DNA of 64,000 nt from Sphingopyxis solisilvae. GTDB lineage: Bacteria; Pseudomonadota; Alphaproteobacteria; Sphingomonadales; Sphingomonadaceae. The notes beneath the pieces were generated by a model, which ran no database searches, was not told where the DNA came from, and saw only the letters and a list, made by a program, of their open reading frames with translations. A program made the translations under genes and the position numbers. Position 1 is the stretch's first letter. Every line of letters starts with the position of its first letter. This document shows positions 56,118 to 64,000 of this stretch, piece by piece. The stretch covers positions 1-64,000 of the forward strand of contig NZ_JADKYM010000005.1 of the NCBI RefSeq assembly GCF_015475875.1, written 5' to 3'.

Positions 56118-56996
56118 ATGAGCGAGGAAAAATTGCGCATCAGCTTCATCGGCACCGGCGTCATGGGCGGACCGATGGCGGGGCATATTGCGAAAGCGGG
56201 CCACCACCTCACCGTCTATAACCGCACCCGCGCCAAGGCCGATGCGTGGGTCGCGGCACATGGCGGCAAGGCAGCAGCGACCCCGGCGGAGGCCGCGCGC
56301 GGCGCAGACGTCGTCCTGACCTGCGTCGGCAACGACGACGATCTGGCGCAGGTCACTCTGGGCCGCGACGGCGCGTTCAGGGCGATGCGCCAAGGCGCCC
56401 TGTTCATCGATCACACGACCGTCTCCGCGCGCATCGCGCGCCAGCTGTCGGTCGAGGCCGAGGGGCTCGGCCTGCTGTGCGTCGACGCCCCGGTCTCGGG
56501 CGGCGAAGCGGGGGCGCAGAATGGCACGCTGTCGATCATGTGCGGCGGCACCAAGTCCGCGTTCGCCGCCGCCGAGCCGGTGATGCAGGCCTATGCCGCG
56601 CGCATGGTCCATATTGGCGGACCCGGCGCGGGGCAGACGACCAAGATGGTCAACCAGATCGCGATCGCCGGGGTGCTGCAAGGGCTGTCCGAAGCGCTGC
56701 GCTTTGCCCAGGCATCGCGGCTCGACACCGAGAAGGTTTTCGAGGCGGTGTCGGGCGGCGCGGCGGCCAGCTGGCAGATGCTCAACCGCTGGGACACGAT
56801 GGCGAAGGATGAGTTCGATTTCGGGTTCGCGGTCGACTGGATGCGCAAGGATCTGGGCCTCGCGCTCGACGAAGCGCGATCGAACGGCGCGACGATCCCG
56901 GTAGCAGCGCTGGTCGATCAATTTTATGCCGATGTCCAAAAGGCCGGACACGGCCGCCGCGACACCAGCTCACTCGTAACAAGGTTACCGAAATGA
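56118..56996 (+). CDS. NAD(P)-dependent beta-hydroxyacid dehydrogenase
   Basis: 292 residues from ATG 56118 (ATGs at 56100 and 56106 are alternatives). Rossmann motif FIGTGVMGGPMAGH, substrate motif DAPVSGGEAGAQNGTL, and the catalytic lysine in GQTTKMVNQ identify the 3-hydroxyisobutyrate/tartronate semialdehyde reductase family. Substrate undecided. It overlaps the amidohydrolase gene by four bases (ATGA), forming the first gene of a coupled run 56118-59903. Confidence 0.9.
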   Translation: MSEEKLRISFIGTGVMGGPMAGHIAKAGHHLTVYNRTRAKADAWVAAHGGKAAATPAEAARGADVVLTCVGNDDDLAQVTLGRDGAFRAMRQGALFIDHTTVSARIARQLSVEAEGLGLLCVDAPVSGGEAGAQNGTLSIMCGGTKSAFAAAEPVMQAYAARMVHIGGPGAGQTTKMVNQIAIAGVLQGLSEALRFAQASRLDTEKVFEAVSGGAAASWQMLNRWDTMAKDEFDFGFAVDWMRKDLGLALDEARSNGATIPVAALVDQFYADVQKAGHGRRDTSSLVTRLPK

Positions 56997-58654
56997 ACCG
57001 CCTCCTGCTCACCGCCCTCGCGCTCACCTTCGCCGCCCCCGCGCACGCCGACACGCTCGTCGATAACGTCAACGGCATCACGCTCGACAAGGACGGCAAA
57101 CTCGTCCGCTTCACCGGGCTGGTCATCGACAAGGATGGCAAGGTCAAGCAGCTGCTCGACCGCAAGGACAAGCGCCCCGAGCGCCCCGATTTCAAGGAGG
57201 ACGGCAAGGGCCGCACCCTGATCCCCGGGCTGATCGACGCGCATGGCCATGTCATGGGGCTGGGCTTCCAGTTGATGCTGCTTGACCTGTCGGACACCAG
57301 CTCGCTGGCAGAGGCGCAGGCGGCGATCCGCAAATATGCCGCCGAAAATCCCGAAATGCCGTGGATCATCGGGCGCGGGTGGAACCAGGAAAAATGGGGA
57401 CTGGGTCGCTTTCCGACCGCCGCCGATCTCGACGCCGCAGTGCCGGACCGCCCGGTCTGGCTCGAACGGATCGACGGCCATGCGGGCTGGGCCAACACCG
57501 CCGCGATGACCGCCGCCAAGGTCACCGCCGCCAGCAAGTCGCCCGACGGCGGCCGCATCGAAATGGCGGGCGGCAAGCCGAGCGGCGTCTTTGTCGATGC
57601 GGCGATGAGCCTGATCGACAGCGCCAAGCCCAAACCCCTCGCGCGCGACCTCGACCGCGCCTTGCTGCTTGCACAGCAAAAGCTGCTCGAACAGGGAATT
57701 ACCGCGATCGCCGATATGGGGACGTCGATCCTCGACTGGCAGGCATTCCGCCGCGCCGGCGACAAGAAACAGCTCGCGGTCCGCATCCTCAGCTACGGCG
57801 GCGACATCGACAATATGGCGATGATCGCGGGCGGCGAACCAACGCCGTGGCTGTATGATGACCGGCTGCGCATGGTCGGGGTCAAGCTGTACCTCGATGG
57901 CGCGCTCGGCTCGCGCGGCGCGTGGCTGAAAGCACCGTACAGCGACGCTCCCGGCCAGACCGGCTTGCCGCTGCTCACCCCCGCGCAGCTTCGCAACAAA
58001 ATGGTCCGCGCGTCGATGGACAAGTTCCAGGTGACGATCCACGCGATCGGTGACGCCGCCAATGCCGAAGCCTTGAACGCGATCGCCGACCTTACCGCCG
58101 ACCTGCCCGGCGAACGCCGTTGGCGCATCGAACATGCGCAGGTCATCGACCCCGCCGACATCCCGCGCTTCGCCAGCCTGAAGGTGATCGCCTCGATGCA
58201 GCCGGTTCACCAGACGAGCGACCGGCTGATGGCTGAAGCGCGGCTCGGTCCCGACCGGCTGAAAGGCGCCTATGCCTGGCGCAGCCTGCAAGCGGCGGGC
58301 GCCCGCCTCGCCTTTGGTTCCGACGTGCCGGTCGAAAGCGCCGATCCCTTTGCCGGCCTTGCCGCCGCCATCTCGCGCACCGACGCGAATGGCCAGCCCT
58401 TCGGCGGCTGGCGACCCGAGGAAGCGGTGAGCCGCGAAGCGGCGCTCGACGGCTTCACCCGCACCGCGGCCTATGCCGCCTTTGCCGAGGACCGCATCGG
58501 CACCCTGATGCCGGGGATGCGCGCCGATTTCCTGATGATCGACGCCGACCCGATGCTCGCCAGCCCCGACGAGATTCGCAAGATGGTGCCGCTCGAAACC
58601 TGGATCGGCGGCTATCGCTATTACAAGAGGGAAGCGCCGGGTGGCGGGCGATAG
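56993..58654 (+). CDS. Exported YtcJ-type amidohydrolase
   Basis: 553 residues. Signal peptide MNRLLLTALALTFAAPAHA. Amidohydrolase_3 fold: metal-ligand GLIDAHGHVMG, Lys/Glu region LYLDGALGSRGAW, His in VTIHAIGDAANA, IEHAQVIDPADIP, and Asp in FGSDVPVESADPF. It probably hydrolyses an amide or N-formyl bond of an exported or imported compound in the periplasm. It is coupled by overlaps to the dehydrogenase before and to the FAD oxidase after, so the three may share a catabolic route of unknown substrate. Confidence 0.9.
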   Translation: MNRLLLTALALTFAAPAHADTLVDNVNGITLDKDGKLVRFTGLVIDKDGKVKQLLDRKDKRPERPDFKEDGKGRTLIPGLIDAHGHVMGLGFQLMLLDLSDTSSLAEAQAAIRKYAAENPEMPWIIGRGWNQEKWGLGRFPTAADLDAAVPDRPVWLERIDGHAGWANTAAMTAAKVTAASKSPDGGRIEMAGGKPSGVFVDAAMSLIDSAKPKPLARDLDRALLLAQQKLLEQGITAIADMGTSILDWQAFRRAGDKKQLAVRILSYGGDIDNMAMIAGGEPTPWLYDDRLRMVGVKLYLDGALGSRGAWLKAPYSDAPGQTGLPLLTPAQLRNKMVRASMDKFQVTIHAIGDAANAEALNAIADLTADLPGERRWRIEHAQVIDPADIPRFASLKVIASMQPVHQTSDRLMAEARLGPDRLKGAYAWRSLQAAGARLAFGSDVPVESADPFAGLAAAISRTDANGQPFGGWRPEEAVSREAALDGFTRTAAYAAFAEDRIGTLMPGMRADFLMIDADPMLASPDEIRKMVPLETWIGGYRYYKREAPGGGR

Positions 58655-59903
58655 CGCCCCCAGCCGTCGCGCGCTGCTGACGGGCCTCGCCGCGCTGCCT
58701 GTGGCGGCATCCGCGGCAGCGGCCGAGCGCAAGTCAAAGAAACGCAAACCCGCCAAACCGACCGTCCAGCATGTCGATGTCGCGATCATCGGCGCCGGGG
58801 TGTTCGGCGCGTGGACCGCGTGGCACTTGCTGCGCGCGGGAAAGACGGTGCGCCTGTTCGACGCCTATGGCGCGGGCCATGTCCGCTCGTCGTCGGGTGG
58901 CGAGAGCCGCGTCATCCGCATGGGCTATGGCGCCGACACCATCTATTCCGAAATGGCGCGCGAATCCTTGCCCTATTGGAAGGCGTTGTCCGAAAGCGCC
59001 AGCGCGCCGATCTTTCACAACACCGGCGTCTTGTGGTTCGGGCCACAGGGTGATCCCTACACCGCGCAATCGCTTGCCTGGCTGCAAGCAAACCGCGTCG
59101 GTCACGAGCATGGCGACGTCAACTGGCTGCAAAACAAATATCGCCAGATCCAATTTTTTCAGGGCGAAACCGGCGTCCTCGAAACCGAATGCGGCGCACT
59201 CATCGCCGGGCGCGGGGTGCAGGAAGTGATCGCCGACGCGCAGATCGCGGTCGAGCGCGTCGTGATGCCCGCCCCCTTGCTGTCCAAACGGATCAAGCGC
59301 CACTCGCTGCCCGATGGCGGCACCGCCGATCATCTCGTCTATGCGCTCGGCCCCTGGCTCGCCGAACTGTTCCCGCAGCAACTGATGAACCGGATCGTCG
59401 CGACGCGGCAGGAGGTTTATCATTTCGGCGCGCCGCAGGGTGACACCCGCTTTGCCCCGCCCGAACTGCCGGTGTGGGCCGACAACAGCAACAAGGGCAT
59501 CTTTTACGGCATCCCCGATCTGGAGGGTGCGGGGTTCAAGATCGCGATCGACCGGCACGGCCCGGTGGTCGACCCCGACACCATAGAGCGCACCCTGACC
59601 CCGGCGGGAATCGCCGAGGCGCGCGGCTATATCGCGCGCCGCTTCCCCGGCCTCGCCTCAGCGCCGCTGATCGGCGGGCGCGTCTGCCAATATGAGAATA
59701 GCTCGAACGGCGATTATCTGATCGATCGCTTCCCCGGACAGGAACGCGTGTGGCTGGTCGGCGGCGGATCGGGGCACGGGTTCAAGAACGGTCCGGCGGT
59801 CGGCAAGCGGGTGGCGGCGCATATCCTCGATCCGAAGCTGGCAGTCGAGCCGCGCTTCAGCTTTGCGAGCAAGGGGACCGTGGCGGCACGAACCGTCGTC
59901 TGA
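58641..59903 (+). CDS. Tat-exported FAD-dependent oxidoreductase, DAO family
   Basis: 420 residues from a GTG at 58641 with GAGG upstream, overlapping the amidohydrolase by 14 bases. The N-terminus has the twin-arginine SRRALLTGLAALPVAA, so a folded, FAD-loaded export is likely. FAD motif AIIGAGVFGAWTAWHLLRAG (about 47-66) and the C-terminal GGGSGHGFKNGPAVG match sarcosine/N-methyl-tryptophan oxidase. The substrate is unknown; the amidohydrolase could produce an amine or amino acid for it in the same compartment. Confidence 0.88.
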   Translation: MAGDSAPSRRALLTGLAALPVAASAAAAERKSKKRKPAKPTVQHVDVAIIGAGVFGAWTAWHLLRAGKTVRLFDAYGAGHVRSSSGGESRVIRMGYGADTIYSEMARESLPYWKALSESASAPIFHNTGVLWFGPQGDPYTAQSLAWLQANRVGHEHGDVNWLQNKYRQIQFFQGETGVLETECGALIAGRGVQEVIADAQIAVERVVMPAPLLSKRIKRHSLPDGGTADHLVYALGPWLAELFPQQLMNRIVATRQEVYHFGAPQGDTRFAPPELPVWADNSNKGIFYGIPDLEGAGFKIAIDRHGPVVDPDTIERTLTPAGIAEARGYIARRFPGLASAPLIGGRVCQYENSSNGDYLIDRFPGQERVWLVGGGSGHGFKNGPAVGKRVAAHILDPKLAVEPRFSFASKGTVAARTVV

Positions 59904-59906
59904 TTT

Positions 59907-59982
59907 CGTCATTGCGAGCGGAGCGAAGCAATCGAGGGTTGCGTACGCCGCTCTGGATTGCTTCGCTGCGCTCGCAATGACG
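59907..59982. repeat. Family 1 palindromic repeat, copy 6
   Basis: A 76-base copy between the FAD oxidase stop (3 bases before it) and the lactate dehydrogenase gene (15 bases after). A hairpin so close to a ribosome site could affect translation of the next gene. Confidence 0.92.
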
Positions 59983-59997
59983 GGGAACAGGACAAGA

Positions 59998-61146
59998 ATG
60001 AAACTCACCGACTGCCACAATATCGACGACTTCCGCGCCCTCGCGCGGCGCCGCCTGCCCTGGCCGGTGTTCGACTATATCGACGGCGCCGCCGACGACG
60101 AAGTCACCCGCCGCCGCAACCGCGCCGCGTTCGACGATTGCGACCTCATCCCGCGCGTCCTCGCCGGGGTCGAAAGCGTCGATATGAAAACGACGCTTTT
60201 CGGGCGCGAAATGGCGATGCCGCTGTTCCTCTCGCCGACCGCGCTGCAACGCCTGTTCCACTGGCAGGGTGAGCGCGCCGTCCTCCGCGCCGCCGCGAAC
60301 GCCGGAACGATGGCGGGCATCTCCAGTCTCGCCACGATCAGTCTGGCTGAAGCCGGCGCGCTCACCGATGGCCCCAAGCTGTTCCAGCTCTATGTTCACA
60401 AGGACGAAGGGCTGAACCGCGCGATGCTCGACGCTGCACGCGCCGCGAAGTTCGACGCCGTCGCACTCACCGTCGACACCATTGTCGGCGGCAATCGCGA
60501 GCGCTGCCTGCGATCGGGCTTCACCTCGCCGCCGCGCTTCACGCCGCGCAATATGCTGAGCTACGCGGCCAAACCCGGCTGGGGACTCAATTACGTCCTC
60601 CGCGAAAAATTCAGCCTGCCCAACCTTGCGACGCATGTGTCCGAAGGATCGAGCGTCCCCAAATCGGTCGCCGACTATTTCACCACGATGCTCGACCAGA
60701 GCCTCGACTGGCAGCGCGCCGAGGCGATCCGCCAGCAATGGGACGGCCCATTCTGTCTGAAAGGCATCGTCGCGGTCGAAGACGCCCGCCGCGCGGTCGA
60801 GATCGGCGCCACCGCGATCATGGTATCGAACCATGGCGGGCGCCAGCTCGACGGCAGCCGCGCACCCTTCGACGCGCTCGCCGAAATCGTCGATGCGGTC
60901 GGCGACAAGATCGAAGTGATTTGCGACGGCGGCATCACCCGCGGCACCCATGTGCTGAAAGCGCTGTCCGTCGGGGCGAAAGCCTGCTCGGGCGGTAGGC
61001 TCTACCTCTACGCGCTGGCGGCAGCGGGCGAGGATGGCGTGAGCCGCGCCATCGGCCTGCTCCGCGCCGAGATGGAGCGGGGCATGAAATTGATGGGGGC
61101 CAAAAACCTCACGGATCTCGGCCCCCATAATCTGCGCTGGCGGTAG
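59998..61146 (+). CDS. lldD: FMN-dependent alpha-hydroxy-acid dehydrogenase (L-lactate dehydrogenase type)
   Basis: 382 residues from ATG 59998 with AGGA upstream. Oxidises L-lactate or a related 2-hydroxy acid, passing electrons to quinone at the inner face of the membrane. The PWPVFDYIDGAADDE opening, the QLYVHKDE strand, and the catalytic His in VSNHGGRQLDGSRAP are diagnostic. It follows the three-gene run after a palindromic repeat, so co-transcription is possible. Substrate could be lactate, mandelate or glycolate. Confidence 0.92.
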   Translation: MKLTDCHNIDDFRALARRRLPWPVFDYIDGAADDEVTRRRNRAAFDDCDLIPRVLAGVESVDMKTTLFGREMAMPLFLSPTALQRLFHWQGERAVLRAAANAGTMAGISSLATISLAEAGALTDGPKLFQLYVHKDEGLNRAMLDAARAAKFDAVALTVDTIVGGNRERCLRSGFTSPPRFTPRNMLSYAAKPGWGLNYVLREKFSLPNLATHVSEGSSVPKSVADYFTTMLDQSLDWQRAEAIRQQWDGPFCLKGIVAVEDARRAVEIGATAIMVSNHGGRQLDGSRAPFDALAEIVDAVGDKIEVICDGGITRGTHVLKALSVGAKACSGGRLYLYALAAAGEDGVSRAIGLLRAEMERGMKLMGAKNLTDLGPHNLRWR

Positions 61147-61151
61147 CTTAT

Positions 61152-61314
61152 CCCTCTCCCATCGGGAGAGGGCAGCGAGACTTGGTGGCTCCGCCACCTA
61201 GTCGCAGCGGGTGAGGGGTTCGAACCTTGCTTGATAATCCAGCGTCGAACCCCTCACCTGGCTTTGCTAGCCAGCAAGCTGGCAAGCTCCGCCACCTCCC
61301 CCAAAGGGAGAGGT
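61152..61314. repeat. Family 3 repeat, copy 3
   Basis: 163 bases: CTCTCCC / GGGAGAGG ends, core CAGCGAGACTTGG, hairpin GGTGGCTCCGCCACC, CTAGTCGCAGCGGGTGAGG, then a second half with GGGTTCGAACC-like sequence. Lies between the convergent lldD and creD genes. Confidence 0.9.
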
Positions 61315-61317
61315 GTT

Positions 61318-62784
61318 TTAGGCCGCCACCGCCGCCTCATCCTTCTTGCCCAACCCGCTCCAGTCGATGCTGCGCGTCATGTACATCACCCCGGCAAGGG
61401 CAAAGAACATCAGCACCGAACCGATGAGCAGCGAATAGGCTTCAAGGTTCAGCAGCACGTAAAGTAGCGCATAAAGCCCGACCAGCATCGCCGCCAGGAA
61501 CCGCGCGCGCTTCCAGCTTTTGAGCACCGCCGCGCTATAGAACGCCAGCAACCCGATGATCGCCGCCGACGCCAGCATATAGGCCAGGGTGAACCCGATC
61601 ACCTCAGCGAACGCCAGCAGCAGCACGAAGAACAGCACCAGTGCAATCCCGGTCAGGAAATATTCGGCCGGCGCGACCCGCGCGCCCGCGATGATGTCGA
61701 ACATCAGGAAGGCGACAAAGGTAAAGCCGATGAACAGGAAACCATATTTGATCGCGCGATCGACCTGGCTGTACAGGTCGACGGGTTCGATCAGGCTGAT
61801 CGCCACCGCTTTGGCGGTGCCGCCCGACGCTTCGGCCGCACCGCCATCGCTCGGCGCCGAAACCGCCTCGATATAGGCATCGCGCGGGCCATAATTGGTT
61901 GTCACGGGCGGCGACAGGTCGCCGGTCAGCACTTGCGCCTGCCCCAGCGCGAGGTTCGGCACCGCATAGGTTGCCGTAAAGCCGCTGGCCGTAACGCTGC
62001 GCTTCGCGGGCAGGAAATCGCCGCCAAAGCTGGGGTTCGGCCAGCTCGATTTGACCGTCCAGCGCGTATCGACGCCGCGCGGGATCAGCTTGAAATCGCC
62101 CAGCCCGCGCACGCCGATCCGGTAATCGACCTTCATCGGCGCTGCGCCGCTCCAGTCGACAAAGGCGAAGGTGCCGGAATTACCCGTCGAAAGCAGCCCC
62201 TTCCCCGGCTGGAGCGCCACCGGCGTGCCGTCGACGGTCAGGCTGTTGCCGTCGACAAGCCCCCGCGCGTCGCTGATCCCGAGCCGCACTTCGGTGCGGT
62301 CGAGCATCAGCGCCTCGCGGGCGACACCGTAACGCGCGATGTCGGCGGGCAGGACGAATTCGGCGTTGCCGGCGACCTGGCTTTCATAAACGACCGTTTC
62401 GTAAATCGCCTTCTTGCGCTTTTCGGGTTTGATCGTGACGTCGGCCTTGTTGGTTTGCGGCGAGAGGTAAAGATTGCGGATAGTATTGACGGTCCGCGTC
62501 ACATCCTTGCCATTTTCGTTGACCGTGGTCGTTTCGGTCGCGCGATAGGGGATGACGATCACCGGCCCGGCGATCGTCTGTTGTCCGCCCCAGCCCTGGC
62601 CGATCGACGCCTGCGCCGTTTCGGCCTGCTGCTGCCGATCCCAAAGCAGACCATAGATCATCAACAGCGGCACCATCAGTGCAACCGCGATCAGCACTGC
62701 GATCACCAGCTTGACGCCAGGGCTACGCTCGCTGCGCGCAGGCGGGACGGGCGGCACGGAAACATTTTGAGAGGCTTGCGTCAT
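61318..62784 (-). CDS. creD: Inner membrane protein CreD
   Basis: 488 residues from ATG 62784 (a TTG nine bases upstream is less likely). One N-terminal span (VKLVIAVLIAVALMVPLLMIY), a large periplasmic part of about 270 residues, then five or so spans (YGFLFIGFTFVAFLMFDI to LEAYSLLIGSVLMFFALAG). Matches CreD, a cell-envelope integrity protein. In E. coli it is controlled by CreBC; no cre two-component genes lie beside it here. The motif QQTIAGPVIVIPY is typical. Confidence 0.9.
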   Translation of the reverse strand: MTQASQNVSVPPVPPARSERSPGVKLVIAVLIAVALMVPLLMIYGLLWDRQQQAETAQASIGQGWGGQQTIAGPVIVIPYRATETTTVNENGKDVTRTVNTIRNLYLSPQTNKADVTIKPEKRKKAIYETVVYESQVAGNAEFVLPADIARYGVAREALMLDRTEVRLGISDARGLVDGNSLTVDGTPVALQPGKGLLSTGNSGTFAFVDWSGAAPMKVDYRIGVRGLGDFKLIPRGVDTRWTVKSSWPNPSFGGDFLPAKRSVTASGFTATYAVPNLALGQAQVLTGDLSPPVTTNYGPRDAYIEAVSAPSDGGAAEASGGTAKAVAISLIEPVDLYSQVDRAIKYGFLFIGFTFVAFLMFDIIAGARVAPAEYFLTGIALVLFFVLLLAFAEVIGFTLAYMLASAAIIGLLAFYSAAVLKSWKRARFLAAMLVGLYALLYVLLNLEAYSLLIGSVLMFFALAGVMYMTRSIDWSGLGKKDEAAVAA

Positions 62785-62887
62785 GGGGGACAAACTCCGC
62801 TGGCTTCAATTCATCGATGAAATTGCACGGTTCGCCGATACGGTCAAGCGACTTGCCATCAACCATCGCCGCCGCCCCGCGCGCACG

Positions 62888-62924
62888 AAAAAGGGGGCGG
62901 CCTCCCCCGAAGCCGCCCCCTTCG
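62888..62924 (-). terminator. Rho-independent terminator after TorF-type gene
   Basis: Read on the minus strand: a GC stem GGGGGCGGC / GCCGCCCCC with a purine-rich loop and then TTTTT. It starts 27 bases after the stop codon of the TorF-type gene and stops before creD, so the two genes have separate transcripts. Confidence 0.8.
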
Positions 62925-62950
62925 CGCGTGGTCGCTGACGCGCTAGCCGA

Positions 62951-63697
62951 TCAGAAAGAAAAGCCCAGCGTGAAGACCACGGTCGGATCATAAAGCGTAT
63001 CGACGGCCTTGATGCCCGTCTTTTTGACGTCGGTGTCGATATATTGGACCTTGAAGGTTGCCGGACCCGCGGCAAAGGAGGCGCCGATCATCCAGTCGAG
63101 ATATTTGCCGTCGGCCGACACGGCGCCGAGCGAACCGTCGGTATAGCCGAGTGAGGCCAGCAGGGTCACCGGCGAATTCGGAATGCCCGATTCGAGCCCG
63201 AGGTTCAGATAGATATTGTCTTCGCTACCCAGCGACTTCTGGTCGGGCGCATAGGCAACGGTCGCGGTCGCACCGACCGGGCCCAGCGTATGCGACAGTT
63301 TGCCGATAAATTCGACATAATCGCTCGGCCCCGCAAAATCGCGGTTGCCGGGATACATATAATAGGTGACGCCGGCATCGATCGTGGTGCCCGACGCGAT
63401 CTCGGCGGAATAGCCGGCAAACAGGTCAAGCTCGAACTTGCCATAAAGCGGACTGTCGGGGAGCGACGAACCCCAGACCCCGGCATAAAAGCCGCTTTCG
63501 TGGCTGACCGACAAGGTTGGCTGCACGGCGACTTTTTCGTTCGACAGCGAAATGCCGCGGAAGCGATAATCGGAAACGACATCGATGCCGCCTGAAAGCG
63601 TGAACGGACCGCTGGCCTCTTCCTGGGCGAAGGCAGGCGTCGACATCGACGACGCGGCGAGCAGCATGCCGAAACACGCTTTGGTAAGAAACTTCAT
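62951..63697 (-). CDS. TorF family putative porin
   Basis: 248 residues from ATG 63697 with AGGGGGAT upstream. Signal peptide MKFLTKACFGMLLAASSMST, then a series of amphipathic beta strands ending in the aromatic VVFTLGFSF, the typical last strand of an outer-membrane barrel. Motifs VSDYRFRGISLSNEKVAVQP and YYMYPGN identify the TIGR02001/TorF family. Transport substrate unknown. It has its own terminator. Confidence 0.9.
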   Translation of the reverse strand: MKFLTKACFGMLLAASSMSTPAFAQEEASGPFTLSGGIDVVSDYRFRGISLSNEKVAVQPTLSVSHESGFYAGVWGSSLPDSPLYGKFELDLFAGYSAEIASGTTIDAGVTYYMYPGNRDFAGPSDYVEFIGKLSHTLGPVGATATVAYAPDQKSLGSEDNIYLNLGLESGIPNSPVTLLASLGYTDGSLGAVSADGKYLDWMIGASFAAGPATFKVQYIDTDVKKTGIKAVDTLYDPTVVFTLGFSF

Positions 63698-63956
63698 GGG
63701 TGATCCCCCTAGTAAAAAAACGGATCGTCCCGGCCTGCTGTGCGCGTCCACGCCTCTTCGTGCGGGCTTGTGACGACGAACACCCGGAAAATTGCCGATT
63801 TTGCTGCGCCGCACAAATGAAAATTGCGCCCGTTACCGATTCTGCGACAAACTGTGTCTTTCGCGCAACAGCCCGATGCCGGCGCACAGGCTTTGCCAAG
63901 TCGCGGCGGGGCGGCTAAAGAGCGGCGGCTATCCCCTCTCGATCGAGCCCGAACCC

Positions 63957-64000
63957 ATGAGCGATCATAACCCCGGCCTGCGCCCCTGGCGCGACATTGC
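63957..64000 (+). CDS. ispG: Probable ispG (4-hydroxy-3-methylbut-2-enyl diphosphate synthase), N-terminus only
   Basis: Only 14 codons before the window edge: MSDHNPGLRPWRDI. This matches from memory the usual IspG start in sphingomonads (RPWRDI before the flavodoxin-dependent Fe-S enzyme core). The assignment rests on this short stretch alone. It is divergent from the TorF-type gene. Confidence 0.45.
   Translation, partial: MSDHNPGLRPWRDI

Noticed and set aside
61210..61240. tRNA-like GTTCGAACC motif
   Set aside because: It is part of family 3 repeat and no cloverleaf or acceptor stem could be built around it.

Overview
The window is high-GC chromosomal DNA from an alphaproteobacterium. 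It is almost certainly a member of the Sphingomonadales, and Sphingopyxis-like by gene content and gene order (accA-xerD-aroK-aroB, radA-cvpA, a PhyR/NepR/EcfG general stress locus, a TorF-type putative porin beside a probable ispG). The genus is an inference; no rRNA or tRNA gene was found to settle it. About 60 protein genes are packed tightly, many with ATGA-type overlaps that show operons. No prophage, transposase or CRISPR array was seen.

Layout. 1-11.2 kb is housekeeping: an M48 protease cut by the window edge, accA, xerD, a large secreted protein of unknown function, the shikimate genes aroK-aroB, and a tight minus-strand run radA-cvpA-scaffold protein-Kef antiporter. 11.4-20.2 kb is carbon metabolism: a small transaldolase, enoyl-CoA hydratase and a thiolase-like protein behind a near-perfect MerR/LiuR-like operator, an ALDH7-type dehydrogenase and acetyl-CoA synthetase. 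19.5-23.6 kb is the Anbu (bacterial proteasome homologue) cluster with transglutaminase-like, alpha-E and ATP-grasp partners. 23.7-34.6 kb holds a TSUP permease, secA, two small exported proteins, two DUF2807 proteins, a Gre factor with a tiny Myb-like protein, an HI0933-type flavoprotein and a DbpA-like RNA helicase. 34.6-38.6 kb is the glutathione-dependent formaldehyde pathway (adhC, fghA) with purU between its two enzymes. 38.6-39.6 kb is a repeat-filled scar with a LysR remnant and one low-GC orphan gene. 39.6-41.8 kb holds sdaA and sodB.

Two regions stand out. At 42.0-47.4 kb four translationally coupled genes encode a radical SAM protein, a UdgX-type uracil-DNA glycosylase fusion, a metallo-beta-lactamase exonuclease and an ATP-dependent DNA ligase; together they look like an excision-to-sealing DNA repair unit. 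The ligase gene carries a palindromic repeat inserted in frame, so the protein has a repeat-encoded insert of about 45 residues. At 47.4-52.2 kb lies a complete general stress response locus: an HWE kinase, PhyR, two EcfG sigma factors, NepR and a BLUF blue-light protein, with two recognisable EcfG-type promoters.

The rest (52.3-64.0 kb) is metabolic and envelope genes: a PQQ-type sugar dehydrogenase, a hydrolase, a thioesterase, threonine dehydratase, a three-gene dehydrogenase-amidohydrolase-FAD oxidase run followed by an FMN lactate dehydrogenase, creD, a TorF-type protein and the first codons of probable ispG. Five families of dispersed palindromic repeats sit in the intergenic gaps: six copies of a 76-84 bp element, three copies of a 127-163 bp element, two copies of a 130 bp element, and a nested cluster at 38.7-39.1 kb.
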